Positions 19,067-32,781 of a stretch of 64,000 nt of DNA are shown piece after piece. The stretch comes from Porites lobata (taxonomy: Eukaryota; Cnidaria; Anthozoa; Scleractinia; Poritidae). Location of the stretch: contig CALNXK010000025.1 of the NCBI GenBank assembly GCA_942486035.1, positions 1,863,501-1,927,500 of the forward strand, read 5' to 3'. The first letter of the stretch is position 1. The number at the start of each line of letters is the position of its first letter. The translations under genes were made by a program, and so were the position numbers. The notes below the pieces were generated by a model. That model did not search any database. It worked only from the letters and a program-made list of their open reading frames with translations, and had not been told where the DNA came from.

Positions 19067-22000
19067 TAGCAAGCCAACTGGGAGCTGGCTTTCATTCCGC
19101 AACTGCGTAAGTTTCATATTTAACTGTGATGATTTTCTCTGCATTTATTTCCCGCCGGTCAAATATATGAGGTTTTAATATTCATCATTTCACGAACCAG
19201 AGAGTCAATGTTGTTATTCAAAGTTTTTCCTCCATTTCGCTGGCTCTATGACCACACACTGTTAAGAAAAACTGATATATATTGCATCGACAAGGTTTCA
19301 AAAGATGAAGTTCATCAAAGAAGATACTCTTTACGACCAGCAGTCTCTGCTATGTATCTACTGCCGTTAACATAATTATTTTGTTTTAAAATTATGAACG
19401 CCTTAGTGGTATTTTTACTAACAAACGACAGATTCACAGCTAGAAATCGTAGATTTGGAAATAAATGAACTTTGGGGCATTAAACGAAGGCCGTAAATGA
19501 GGACGGCTTGGCGCAGCGTATTCATATTCAAGAATTGTCTAACGAACTAAATGCAGCTGAAGTTTGTGTACAGAATATAAAGTGTGCTATTCTGAATGCG
19601 CTTAAGTGCCACGTGGCTGTAAGACTAAAGACAATTGGAAAATACAAAAATATTTAATCTGCAGGTAATAAATTCTAGTAGTCGGATTGCTCATTTCAAT
19701 CTCCTAAATGAAAGGGAACTTAAGGACATTTGTCCCGGAGGGTCCTAATGATTTGGTGATAAAAAAAGTTTGACGCATTGGAAAATTCGAGAAAATAATC
19801 AACGAACGTTTTTAAAAACTGAACGATATTTACAACGCCGTGGCCATTTGTTTGAAATGTTCTCGAATGACGATTGCAGCTTATTGACAGTAGATGAGTA
19901 AAACTGTCTGGAGCTTTAATAATGTGGCTGAAGTAGTGAAATGTAATGAATTTTTAATGGAATCTGACACCTTAACAATCACATAAAAGCCAACCGCATT
20001 TCATTGTGGCACCAAGTAATCAAAGAGGTGAATAACTTGTTTATGCATTAGCATTTATCCTATTTATTTCGCCTAATTTACAGTCAAATGAAGTTTTAGG
20101 AGCCTGTTGGTGTCTATACAGGTGAAATAAGCAGGCGCGTGTACTTGACAACATTTTATTTTAAACTGGGGTTTATAATATCCGACCCCCGCCATATTTT
20201 TGGCTATTCAAACATCACCAACAGAGAGTAACTGGCTCTCCTTCCAGGTAAAGTTAGATTTTTTTAAGCGTTGTAATTTTCTTTAAACTCAGCATGGTTT
20301 CGTCATAATCTATTTGGCGTTCTCCTCATATCAAGGAATATGTAATTGTAGGAATCATTCTTGTTACTGCTATTAATACCAGTAAACAAGTCTTGGTACA
20401 AATACGGACTAAAGAAGAAACCATGAAGATTTATGAGGTATTTTTAACCAAGATGTCGATCGATCTTGGAAAGTAAGTAAATAAATCTTGTAAAAAGCAT
20501 GGTAATCTGTCATATTTCTACAGCTACCATGGTTATGATAAAAAAGGTATACACAGTGTATTATCCTCTGAATTCAAGGTTTTAGCGGTGTTCTAAACTC
20601 ATTTAAGGCCGCTGTGCAAGCCTTTCATTGTTATGTGAGACGTTTGTTGAGATTATTCGTGTAAAATTCAAATATGGTATCCTCAATGTGCTTGTTGCCA
20701 AAATACTTTTTTTTTGAGAGTTATTTTAAAATCTGGGGAGGAAATCTTAAGTTAATGGTAGTTATGCAAATATATTGAATTACGCGTCCTGTACGGCATT
20801 TATGGGTCAAATTAAGTTAATGGCGCAAATATAGCGAAAGCCTGACAGCAATAATTCCTGGTTTAAGCCTGTACATTATTTATGGCTTATCTATGCTTTT
20901 TTAACTTCACTTTACATGCAATGTCTTTTATACAGTCTTCGCTTTGAAATATAGCCTATCACAGACTTGCAATGTTAATAAATAAACTCAACAAAGGATA
21001 AAAAGAAGAAACTGATAAAGTTTTTAACAGGTGCAGACTTCCCAAAGATCGTAAATTTGCGGAGTCGCATATAAAACCAGGTTTTACAAAAACTGAACTA
21101 CTGGATTACTTGATTAAAAAGCAGTTATTTCTTTTTTTAAAAAAATGCATTTTAACTTAATGGTTCAATTTAAAACTCAGTTTTAACCGGTGACGGCAAA
21201 ACAGTTCAACAAGTTGAATAGATCTAGGCCTGTGCTGAACAGTTGGCTTTAGGGAGAATTTTTTTTTGTATAAAACATGTAGTATAAAACAAAGGAATAA
21301 AAAGAAAAACATTTGAATTAAGTTAGTGATACTGCGCAAGTGTTTCGTCTAATAGCTCGTCTTTCGTTCTACAGATAAAAATAGAAAGATCCTGCAAAAT
21401 TTACTTGGCCAATCGTATAGCCTGCAAGGTGAATAAAAATCTCACTGCCTGGTTAATCTAGGTGTCAATCACAAGCATTGCCTCTGTTTCTTCTATCCTT
21501 TAACAAAAGATGAATAATGTTGTCGAAGATGGAATATAGGTCGGAACGCTTCATTGTTAAAAATTTCTTTATATTGTAAAACAGACAGTCGTTGAAATAT
21601 AGATAAATAGAAAATTTCCTACTTCCTACTGGAATTATAAAACCAAACGAGTTAAAAAGGTAGTCTAAATGAACTAATTAAAATAACTCAGTTATTTGCT
21701 TAGTTGATTTTATAACAAAGTATGATAATCGGGTGTCTTTCTCTAAAGACTTTCAAAGGGTTTGTGACAAATAAACAACTCGCCAATTAACATAATTTCT
21801 CAGTAGAAGTAGCGTCACCCACCGAACGTACCGTTCCCAAAGCAAACACTCCCCGCGAAACATGACGAAAAGCATTGTTTCTTGACTTTGCTTTTTGCCA
21901 TATGAAGGCAAAGAACAAACTCAACCGCCAATGAATGTATTGCAGTCGCGGTTTAGGCCTCGGTGGCGGGCATCAGAAGGCGACAGAAAAAGGGGAATTC

Positions 22001-22246
22001 TTTGCTGACGCCATACACTGTTGACATTCTAACTCATTAGCACACGACTTACTAGGCTCACAGGCTCCTTATACCCAATTTAATGAAGGTTGCTTTAGCA
22101 ATCGTTCAATGGCAATAGACCTCTTTAGCGTGTATGCCTCGTTTTCATAATGAAAGTTGCTGGAAAATTAGCCTTTTTGTCTTTTCATAAATTATGAGTA
22201 TTATCACATGACTTTTATTGGGAAAAGCAAACATACAAGCTTTATT

Positions 22247-22363
22247 TAGCCTGCGAAAACACCCGTTTCCCCTCGCTCCTCGCCGCTGGAGACGTTTCGC
22301 GAGGAGGAAACGTCCCCAGCGGCGAAGAGCAAGCCACGAGAAACGGCTGTTTTCGAAGGCTCG
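22247..22363. mobile_element. Palindromic MITE, TAGCCTGCGAAAACA type
   Basis: TAGCCTGCGAAAACACCCGT pairs imperfectly with ACGGCTGTTTTCGAAGGCT, and CCGCTGG(A/G)GACGTTTC with GAAACGTCCCCAGCGG around a short centre. GC-rich in AT-rich surroundings. Non-coding. Confidence 0.75.
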
Positions 22364-25300
22364 ATGGAAATTTACAAACTGAATTTAAAAGTTAAAAGAT
22401 GTGGTTAATTTGGGCAATTTTTGCACCTGTTTGCCCTGGGAAAGCAATATCAAAAGAAAATATAGCCATCAAGTTTGTGAAATTGCTCGGTGGCTAAAAA
22501 AGTTCACGAGCCAGTCATACATCCTTTGTGAATTTTCGAGTTTTTAAAGTAAAATTTCTCTTAAACTGTTCCGTATATCGGGTGTCCACTTTTCAAAGAT
22601 TACTTATACTGCTAAGCTCTTACGATATTCAGAGATGATATTTTTAATTAATATAGTTTGATAATAATATCTTGCTAATAGTATACCAGATGTATTTACC
22701 CTTATAAAAGATTTATGTCGAGTCATAACTTTGTTTGTGAGTAACATAATAAATTACATTGAATATGGCTTCATGGCGATGAGTTATTGCAACAGAGAAG
22801 GCATTAACAATTGCAAGACTAATGAAGTTAACCCTTTAAACCCTAACTTCAAAATTCAAATTCTCATTTGTTATTCCTATACGTTTTCAATAGAAGTAGT
22901 AGGGAGAATTTGTTGAAGTATCAATTTAGATTCATCTTGTGTGATCATGTCCTTAATTCTCATGACCACTCTGTTTTATAAAGCAGTGATATTACATGGA
23001 GAAATTTGACGCTGATCACTCTTAGGGCTTAAGGGGTTAATTTCGTTGGAATACCGACTCGAAGAAAATCATCTTATTCTGGCGTTTCTGATGCTATTTC
23101 ATTATCTGATGTTTTATAGAGAGCAATGTTCTGTGTGAGCCACGAAAAAGTGCTCTGCACAGTAGGAAAATATAAACCTTGAAACTAACTATTATCCGAT
23201 GATATTGACGCCTTAAATGTCCATTGCAATTATTATACCATGCCATTCGGCTAAAATAACAGCAAAGGAAGAACAGCCCTGAAATACAATATCTGTCAAA
23301 GCGAAATCTGAAGCAATACGAACGTTGTATTTGAATTTTGACAGAATTTTGTCACTTCACCAGAGAGCCTGAAGCACAAGTTGAAACGAAAAGCTTGCCC
23401 CCCGACAATAAATTCGAGTATAGAGAGCGGGTAGCTTGCTTGTTTTTAAACATTATTTGAAGCTAGGCTTTGCTTCTAATGAATATGATATTTATAATCA
23501 GCTAGAAAAACACCGACAAAAAACAAAATTGAAAAGCGGAATATTGGTCAGTATATCAATGCAGGACCACCAAATTTCGCTTAAAAGCATGTTATAAGAA
23601 AAATTAAAACTCTAACTTTTTTTTATTTATTTAAGTGGTCAAAAAGACAATCTTGCAGTTAACTCATATTTAAGGTCGAGTTACAGAAGGGAATCTAAAG
23701 GAAATCTTTTCACTTCCTTCAGTACTGTACAGAAACCCTGCATAAACACCAATGAACGTCACGAGTTCGAGTGTCATAAGCTAAAAAGACCGTAGTGCCA
23801 ACCCTATTTCATTGTCATTCTTATTTCCGTTGCAATGCTTCGCTCTTGACCTTTGTCGAAAGTAACTTTTCAATGGCGACCTGTGATTGGCTGAATTTTT
23901 CGCCTTTCAATAACAGCTTCAGGCTCAACCCTTACCACTGCTGGAAAATCTAATTCATTATTCAAACTTCACGAACGATGTTAAAAGGGAGAGTTTTTAG
24001 TCTGCATTACAAGGTAATATTATCTGCTTATTTTTTTCCTGGGGTTTTTATTTTCGTGTACCATCAGCTATCCGGCAAAATTCGATATTTAGGCTGCAAA
24101 CATTCTGTTAAAATACTTTCAAAACACAATCATTTCAGCAGTTCAATTTGAGACATAAGCACTTGACGATTTTTTAAACAGATATTTGGATAATCACCGA
24201 CGGTCGGAGAAACGGTATACAATGCTTACACCGCGGTATGGTTCTTTTCGTTACGGCCTTCTAGCAAATTATTTTTTATCTGACATAACATGTTCATTAG
24301 CTTGGCTTCTCATTAGGGCCATGGAAATTACCGACTGTGTAAAGAATAAATTAAATAAGAGAAAAAGCACTTCTACAGCTTACTTTTCACTACAAATTTC
24401 AGATTTCGACGGCTTTCGGTGACAACTTCCGTTATCTGTCTAAGATTACAATTTTTTTACATCACTCCCATAGCTAGATCACCTACGCAGTAAGAGGAAC
24501 TCGTAATATCTTGGATAATGAGGTCAAACTTCATAAGCACCTGGCATTCAATTCAAGTTTAACAATATGATTTATTCAGTTTTTTAAAAAAGTAAAAATC
24601 ACTGGAAACGTGACGAAGCTTATATATTTTGACTGCAAGGAGACGATTTCCTCACATTTTGTGCACAATTATGAGCAGCAACCGTAGTTGTGATTTTAAA
24701 TCAAAATTATTAAAAAGCCATTTTAAGCAAACATTTTGACGGAAGCAAGATAAATATTAAATATTTGAGCATGAACAGACATGAGGAAAACAGAATTTTT
24801 AAATTTTCTTCGGTCTTCTTCACTTAGCTACAAAATGTGACATTTCACAGTTGAATCAACATTATTGATAGCAAAGGTGTCGGTTAGATAACATTCGCTT
24901 GTATATGAATTTTCGTTGGACTTATTTGCCTAAAACTCGTCAATGTCGCCTTAAATGTCGGGCAAAAAAATAGCAACCACTTTTTTGTTGCACAGCGTCT
25001 TTCTCTTTAAGGTTTTAGTATCATCGTTCTCAAGGAATGCAGGCTTTCGATATGGTTTCACATTGAAAGTGGTGTCCTTCACGAAACTTTATTGATCACT
25101 CAAAAGTAATGTTAGCATGTCTTCGGGATACTACCATTTTTAGAGGATTATAAGATTAACTGTCAATTTTATGTCAGGTACATTGATGACGAGATCTTCC
25201 TTTTGTTGTTCGAAAAAATAATCTCTTAAGCCTGTGGGTAAGTTTTAGGCACTCCGGAACCTTCCAACGTTAAACTTTTTCTTTGCTTTCCAGCAACTCT

Positions 25301-25867
25301 GAGAACTGTGGTCTTCTCAAGTGCTGAGAAGAAGTCCCCCGCAGGGGCCTCGCTTTCGGGCTAAAACGAGCCCTCGTCTAAGGCCGTCCGGGAATATGAC
25401 AAAGGACTATGACGTAATGATTCATATGTCCGCAGTCTTGGGTTTACAGAAAGCTAGAAATGTTAAATTTTATGTGCAAAACTCACTTCAAGAATTCGTT
25501 AGTTAATTCGAATTAGTTCGACTTTACCTTTTAAAACAGGAAATTTATAATGGGGGAAAGCCAAAAATAAGGTGCATTATGGGAGATGTGCAAATGGGAG
25601 AGTTAAAGTTTCGTTGACGAAGAAAATGAAAGAGCAATGATGTTTGTAATTGGTGTGTGATCCTTTTATTTTTATATTTACATTTTTTTATATTTACACT
25701 TTTCTTCTCCAACTTTGCCTTATCCAACTGTCGGCGACTTGACCCTCCGTTTAACAAAATTCAAAAGCAAAAAAAATGAAAACTGCCACGCAACCTTTGG
25801 CTCAATAGCTACAGGGTAACATAGCACGACATTTCCGACAATCGAAACGACTAAGAATTTATCTACT

Positions 25868-26300
25868 TCCCGGGGGGTTGGGGGGTACCCCCTTTGATGG
25901 CCTATACGGAAGGCTCCGCCCGAACGGGGTATCTTTTTCAGGCTTCAGGTATATTAAAGGGTAGGGATTTAACTACTTGTTACATATCAAAGGGTAGGGA
26001 AATCTGTCATTTGGGTCTGTAAAAGGGCCCAAAAGGACTAACAGATGACTTTTGTGGCTTTAAAAAGTCCAGGAAAAGTTCTATTTTTGTGGTTGATTTC
26101 TATTTAAAATACAGTGCATTTACAGCAGTTAAAAGGGAAGCAAAGTTCTAGACAAGGTATGTGAAAGGGTACCATTTGTCAACAGAAGGTATACGAAAGG
26201 GTAAACTTTTTCGTGAAGAATGGTATATATAAGGTACGGGGTTACACCTCGGGGCGAAGCCTCCCCCGATAAACATTTTTTGAGTACCCCCCCGATCTAC
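25868..26300 (+). repeat. Largest copy of the dispersed GGGTAGGGAAA repeat family
   Basis: Starts CCGGGGGGTTGGGGGGTACC, continues through GGCTCCGCCCGAACGGGGTA, CAGGCTTCAGGTATATTAAA, GGGTAGGGAAATCTGTCATT and AAGGGCCCAAAAGGACTAA, and ends in a degenerate inverted GGGGCGAAGCCTCCCCC segment. Shorter copies lie at 15640-16040 and 16940-17065. Likely a transposon remnant. No protein was recognised. Confidence 0.6.
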
Positions 26301-28134
26301 TTATCCTTTGGTATCCTGGGTGCCAGAGGTTTTTTTTTTCTTACCTAATTCCTGATCTTTGAGGTATTCCGAGAACGGATCTCTAGAGCCCTGGGCAGTC
26401 GTTTGGTGTAATTTTGTATAAAAAAAAAATGTATGTAGTGCAGCGATTCATCGGTAAGCTTCCTCTGAAGATTGATTGGTTTCTCCTTATAAAATTTATT
26501 CAACGGAATAGTGCTTTATCTTGTGCCTGTTGCGAATATGCAGTGATCACCTTGCTATCAGTTTAACATTTAGTGGTTGGATATTCCTTAACTTGGTGCT
26601 CATGGATTGAATCCAAAAAGTCAAGAATTCTTGAGATAGTGTTCATAATTCTACGCCTTCATTCCGTGGGGGTAAACTCTGACTACTAAAATAAATAAAA
26701 GCTGCCGCTGTTCCATCAGTGAATTTTAACCTGTTTTTATGACACAAATGTGTGGTCCGTAATTGTATATTTATATATTGGACTTTATGGACAGACAAAC
26801 GTCCGCCGCAGTAAAATAATTATCAATGCTATAATGAACTCAGCTGTTTTTTTTTCGTGATGTCGCCTATTTATAAATTTCAACAAATACGATATTGACT
26901 ATTTTTAAACAATGGAACTTGCCCAACGCGAGGAGCTAAAGGTTTCTGTAAGAATATACAGTTTTTTAACTTATTTTTTTTAAAAAAGGAGTAAAACTCG
27001 AAGACAATTTGGCAATGAAAACAAGCTTGTTACATGATCATTGTAGTATAAAAGGGTAGCAAATGTTACCTCCGTTGGAATTATATGCAACTTCTTGTTT
27101 GCATAGCAGGTAGAAGCTGTGTTATATAACCCTGTTATAATTGCACTTTTTGTTTTTAGTTTTATGACTGGTGACGACTTGTTGTGATGGCCATCTTAGG
27201 ACGACATCAACCGCACTTACTGTTTGGCAACAGAGGGCAGTAGTTACCTTCTACGTTAACAGGTAAAGAAATACAGTGATGATATTAATAAATAAATGAT
27301 AAAGCAATAAAGTGCAGTCCAGAATACACCAGATCGAATGCGATATTTTCAATATAAAGTATTTTGCAATGAATGGATTTGTTTCATTAATGTTTATGAA
27401 AATACTAGTCTGGCGTGGCTTAGCTTGTAGTAAAGACCATGTGTGTTAAAGATGTAGGTCTTACTTAAATCTTCTCAAGTATAAATACATCGTAATATCT
27501 TCAACTTCATATAAGCATGACTTGTACATACCGTTAAACAGTTTTCTTGATGTATGGATATTATTTTGTGTTGGATCATGTCAGTATGACTATCTTTAAA
27601 GAAAAACTGCGGGTTAAAATATGCGTTCTTTGAAAAGGAATAGGCAAACAAATAACATGCAATATTTCACCACATGGGAAAAAAGACTTCACCTCTGCAA
27701 GGGTTACTTTCAAACTTATGTGATCAGGATCTTGTAAGTTTTATCTAATTCGCTTTGTAATTTGCATATTTTTAATTAAAAGGTGTTTATTCATTCTCAT
27801 TGTAATGTGTGAATTAAAATTTTAGTCAGTTGATAATTTCTTTGCAGATCGCTACAAAATGAAAACAAAGATACGGAATGTTATTTTTTGCTTTTGAGTA
27901 TGACAATGACAGATATTTAATATCTAAAACAAAATTAAAAGTTCAAGCGATCTAATTTTCAAAATTCATACAACTTTAAGGATGACTGGACATTTTGTAA
28001 CCTAAAGTATTTAAGAAACATTGCTCCACACAATCTGTGCTTGTCCTTCAAGATCATAGTAGAGGAGACTGGTTATGAAAGCCGGCAAACATCAAAGTTG
28101 TTATCAACGGTGCTGTAGTTTACGTTGGAAACTC

Positions 28135-28243
28135 CCTGACCGTGCACAATCCTTTTCTGTGACTGAATAAATTAATGCGAAGTTTCTATTGGTCAGTAAG
28201 ATCAAAATTATGGGAATGCTATTGAACGTTGTGCACGGTCAGG
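28135..28243. mobile_element. Small MITE with CCTGACCGTGCACAA inverted ends
   Basis: CCCTGACCGTGCACAA at the left is inverted at the right as TTGTGCACGGTCAGG. About 80 bp of AT-rich non-coding sequence lies between. Confidence 0.7.
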
Positions 28244-31200
28244 TTCAAAAAAATGTAACAAAAAAAATCTAACAAAGATGTCTAACGGGTTTCATAACCA
28301 TTCCACTTTATTAACTATGTCGAGATGTAAAACTTGGGATTGAAAAGTCATGGATTAAGCACCCCGTTTACAGGGCAGTACTTATCTCTCCTTAGCGGCT
28401 ACCGAAAACGGGTTAAGCGTAAGGAATATTCACTTAAAAAAAAAAAAAAAAAAACAGTACAGAGATATGAGCTTAAACAAATGCAGCTCTACTTAAGATG
28501 CATGCGCATCAAGGGTCGAGTACAAAACTAGAACATTTTCCAATACTTTGTATCAAAATGGAGAAAAATTATAACGAACGCTAAGCTAAAAGTAAACATG
28601 GCGTCAATTAACTTCTGTTCAGATAATACGTAATATAAAGTTATTGGATCAACGTTTCGACTGATTAACATACACTTCTCGGCGCCAGTGCCATGGCAAA
28701 TTATGAATTGGTGAATTGGCATCCCACAGCTTTGTCAATACAGCCTTTATTTTCATTTTCTATAGCGAACACTTAACAACAAATCAGTCTCAACAAATCG
28801 GTCAGTCATTTCTTCCAAGTTGCCTGTGGTTGATTAAAATCATTGTAAGAGCTGCCTTTAGAAATTAAACCCAAAAAACAAGTAACAAAAAAACTGTTTT
28901 CTGTTCAACAATAGTTCCTATCCGTTGCAAAATCCTACCTAAGGTTTGAAAAGTTTGATCACGTTCAGTGCCTATTAAATATTTTTCAAACGAAATATAT
29001 CCTACATGAAACATCCTCACAGCATGATGTCAGACCTACCACCAGGTCGAAATTGCTTTTTCGCACCAAAATACTCTTACATTATTAGTACATCCGTCAT
29101 CTTAAGAAAAGCGACCGGCATCTCTTACGCTATGAATTTCATCCAATATAAATTCTATGGATTTTTGCTAATTATGCGAAACACAGGCAAGTGATTTTGT
29201 TATTACCAATGATTATTTTTGAGTTTTGTCTCTAGAATTTGAAAATTTTCGTCATCAGGTTTGAAACTGTATAATGGCTTACCCAACTACATCCTCGAAT
29301 CTTTAGAAAAGCCTTTCCGAGATTTGTTTGTTTCAGTGCTTGTTTGTTTATTTGTTTTATTTGTCTTGATTTTTTTCCTTCTGAGCTCTTTAAGTTTATA
29401 CTGGTTATCGATTATAGCTATAAATATGTTCAGTGTATGGCAACTAGTACACCTCCACAATTTTTCGGAGACATTTTTTTGGAGCACAATTTTACGTCCA
29501 GATGAAACAAAGCTAAACTTCTAGTCTTCGCTTAACGTGCACAATTGCAAAAATATTTTCAAAACAACAAATAAACAGAGATGACTGATTAACAGGGATT
29601 GTAACCGTGACCGTTGCCTTGTTATTTTGTATTCGGCAGTTTTGTTATGAATTCAAACGTACCGAAACGTACAAAAAAATTCATTGAAATGTGTAACAAA
29701 ACTAAGCAAATAATAATAAAAAAATGGGCAGAAAAATGATCCTGGGCAAGTGCTTTGAAACGAAGTTTATCACAAAGAACACTTCGCAGGAACCTAATTA
29801 GGAATGAAACTCCTGTATCTTAACTGGGCGTAATTTGAATAAACAAGTTGAAAATAATTGGAATGGTCCTTTAAAACATTGTTGCATTGATACTCCTAAG
29901 CCCAGAGACCATACGTTTTTTCGATATCTGTTGGACTCAGAGGAAATTAACATAGATTCCTGGAAAGATTTTGCTGCCTAAAAGAAAGGACATTTGGGAA
30001 CTGACACAGTGTTGTACTTTATAAATTTTACATACGCTTGTCTTTTTAGACCTCTCAATGCCTGCTGATAATTTCATGGCAAATTTAAAATCGAGGTTCG
30101 TGACTCCCAAGCCTTAATAGTCCTCTAATTTTACTGCAAAATCTCGCACCAGACAAATTATACTCATTGAGTGCTTTAAAGTTAAATTGTTACAGAGACA
30201 ATCCGATATCAACACGATTCTCAAAAAGATACTTCGTGTTTATCAAATTCAATATGGCATAATTGTCAGTAGTTACCGATCGTGTCTCCTGTCAATAGGG
30301 GGTAACAAACGTCCTTGGTTATGAGGAAAAAATTCAAACTTTTTTTTTAACAAAAAAGAAGCAAAGAAACGTTTCGACGTAATTAGGGACAAGAGAAGAG
30401 AAAAGGGAAAAAATAAAATAAAACAAAACAAAAAATTTAGTGAATATTGAATTTCAATTAATTCATCTCAGTCTTCTCTGGGGAATTGCTTACAAATTGT
30501 TTCGTGATATTGAAAAACCTAGCCTTGCGTTTTTAAACATAGGACTGATCCCTTCATGACGCAAGGATCTCTTCACTAACACCGAGTAGCTTTTTAATGC
30601 TCAAATATTTTTTACACTGTTATATAAACAAAGATTCCTCAGCAGATTTACAATAATCATAGGAACAGCACAGTTACTGATCATGATAGTATGGAGTTAT
30701 GTCTGTTGTACTACATCATTATTATTTTTTTGGACATGACCTTCTGGAGGTTTGGGTTACAATCAGTGTCTTTTCATTTCAGGGCTAACCAGCCATTTTC
30801 TGAAAGTGTAAGGGTTACAAATTTTAAAACAGCAATGGTTACTAATTATACGGTATGCATGCCCTTGACGTTTTTGTTTGATGTGTTTTTTTGTGGCGTC
30901 CGAAGTTAATAACAATTTCACTCCAGGCACTGTTAGCTGATTTATTAAAACTGCTCGCGAACAAATTTAAAAAAAAAATTGAGAAGAAATGTTATGTAAA
31001 CCTTACTTATCTGTGATAACACGTGCAAGAGCCACCGTGTCTTATTAGTTTTGTGGTGGTTATTTTTGTGGGATTAAATAAGCTTGTGGGAAAGCGCCAC
31101 GCGATAAAAAAAGATACATATATGAATTATCAACCATACTGATACGCAACAGCTCGTCATGGTATTCGCGTGAAGGGTTTAACACGTTGATTCAAACATT

Positions 31201-32474
31201 GACAAATATTAAAATTAAAAAAAAACTACTTTGAAGTTCGTTTTGTATAAACGTAGTTAAAAACAATAAAGTACCTCTGAATAGCACTCGTTTAGATGAG
31301 TCACACGAAAGGATTTCATACACAGATACAGAAACTGGAATATCATTACTATACATGCCTAGTTTACTGAATCTGGTTGAGATATGGGAAAATTTAAGGT
31401 TTAAATTAATCCTGATGCAGAACCAGACGCACTAGCAATCGTTGCCGTATTGTGAAAAATTCAGCTCAATTCAATTTGTTAGAAGCACATAAATTTGTAA
31501 TGGGACAAAACAGTAAATATATAGTGTAAATGTTGTTCAGAAACCAAAAATAATTCCATCTTAGTATTTCTACCCTTTAATTTGTCTGAGTTGAAAGTTT
31601 TTCAGTAAGCTAAGGGATAAAATGTGTTACTCGAGTTTTATACTACAAAATACTACTACTTCTCAAAAAAGGTACAGGGGATAAAGAGAAGTATAAAAAT
31701 CAAGCCTATTTTGATATTGTTTCTAAAGAGCTTTTCGACAAAAGCGATGATGACGGGATAAGAAATGAAATATTGACGATTTTGTTTTGTTTCGTTTTTT
31801 TTCTTTTAGTGTTTAAAACAAATTGCAACCCAAACGACAGTTCGATTTCCTTTTTTTCAACCAAAGAATCACAGCCGTTCGTCTTAAGTTTTCCTTTTTA
31901 GTGAAAAATCTGAAATAAGATTTTTGAGTGGAAAATGCACTCTTTCTTTAAACAAAACCACAAGCAAAATTAATATCCGTTTGTCATACAAATGCAATCG
32001 CAGAAAATTTAGATATGGTCTACATGAAAATTGGTGAGGACACTGATTGATAACAAAGTATGTCAAACATTAATTTTTTCCCTGTTTTTTTTTTCCCTCT
32101 ACCCACACTGACAAACGTAAAAATTAACGTAATGTTGACATCTCTAGTCGTTTAGATAGTTCCACTTTACCTTTATTTGTTTCAGATTACTTAAAACAAG
32201 GCAGGTGGTCCCTTCGTTTGGATTTCTCAGATTAGCGTAAACAACGACATCACTTCAGGTGAAATAGTGCGTAGATTGTATCCGTTGAGAAATGCATCTT
32301 CAATATTCCAGATGATGGGGATGTTGTAAACAAGGCTTTTGCCTCCGAGGTGGTTTTAGCGAGGCTTTCCATGTTTTAGTAACAAGGAGAAGTACATTAT
32401 AAACGGAAAACTTCAAAATATACAAGTTGTAGTCATAGAGACGGCCTATCACGGAACACTGTGGTGAATATTTT

Positions 32475-32681
32475 ATGAAAAACGACACCCTGGAATCGTC
32501 GGAAAATAAGTACACTGACGATTTAGGGCGCTTGGAATACAGAAAAGCACGTACACGAACAAGAAATCAAAGCAACACACCGGCATCGTGGGAGTCTTTA
32601 TTTCAGTACTTTTCTCGAGGTGACTTTGGTAACCACAGTCTAGTACGTAAAAATGCAGTGGCAAGAATAATATACGTTTAG
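32475..32681 (+). other. Upstream ORF ahead of the GPCR at 32782
   Basis: An ATG opens 68 codons ending 100 bp before the receptor's ATG, in a different frame. The peptide is polar, with no recognised domain. If the transcript starts upstream, this could act as a regulatory uORF. It may simply be chance. Confidence 0.2.
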
Positions 32682-32781
32682 AAACACTGAGTCACGTTTT
32701 CTTTCAAATTTGGCAGTCAAAGGACGGATTTTCGCGCCATCTGATCGAGAGCAAGAGAAATCGAGCGATTATACAGCGGAC

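Larger units (their letters stand above)
19070..32400. other. Gene-poor stretch of about 13 kb
   Basis: AT-rich DNA with no ORF that I can assign. The longest ATG ORFs are about 60-87 codons, with biased composition. Recognised items are the MITEs at 22247-22363 and 28135-28243 and the repeat at 25868-26300. Non-coding genes or small exons could be hidden here. None is supported by sequence alone. Confidence 0.5.
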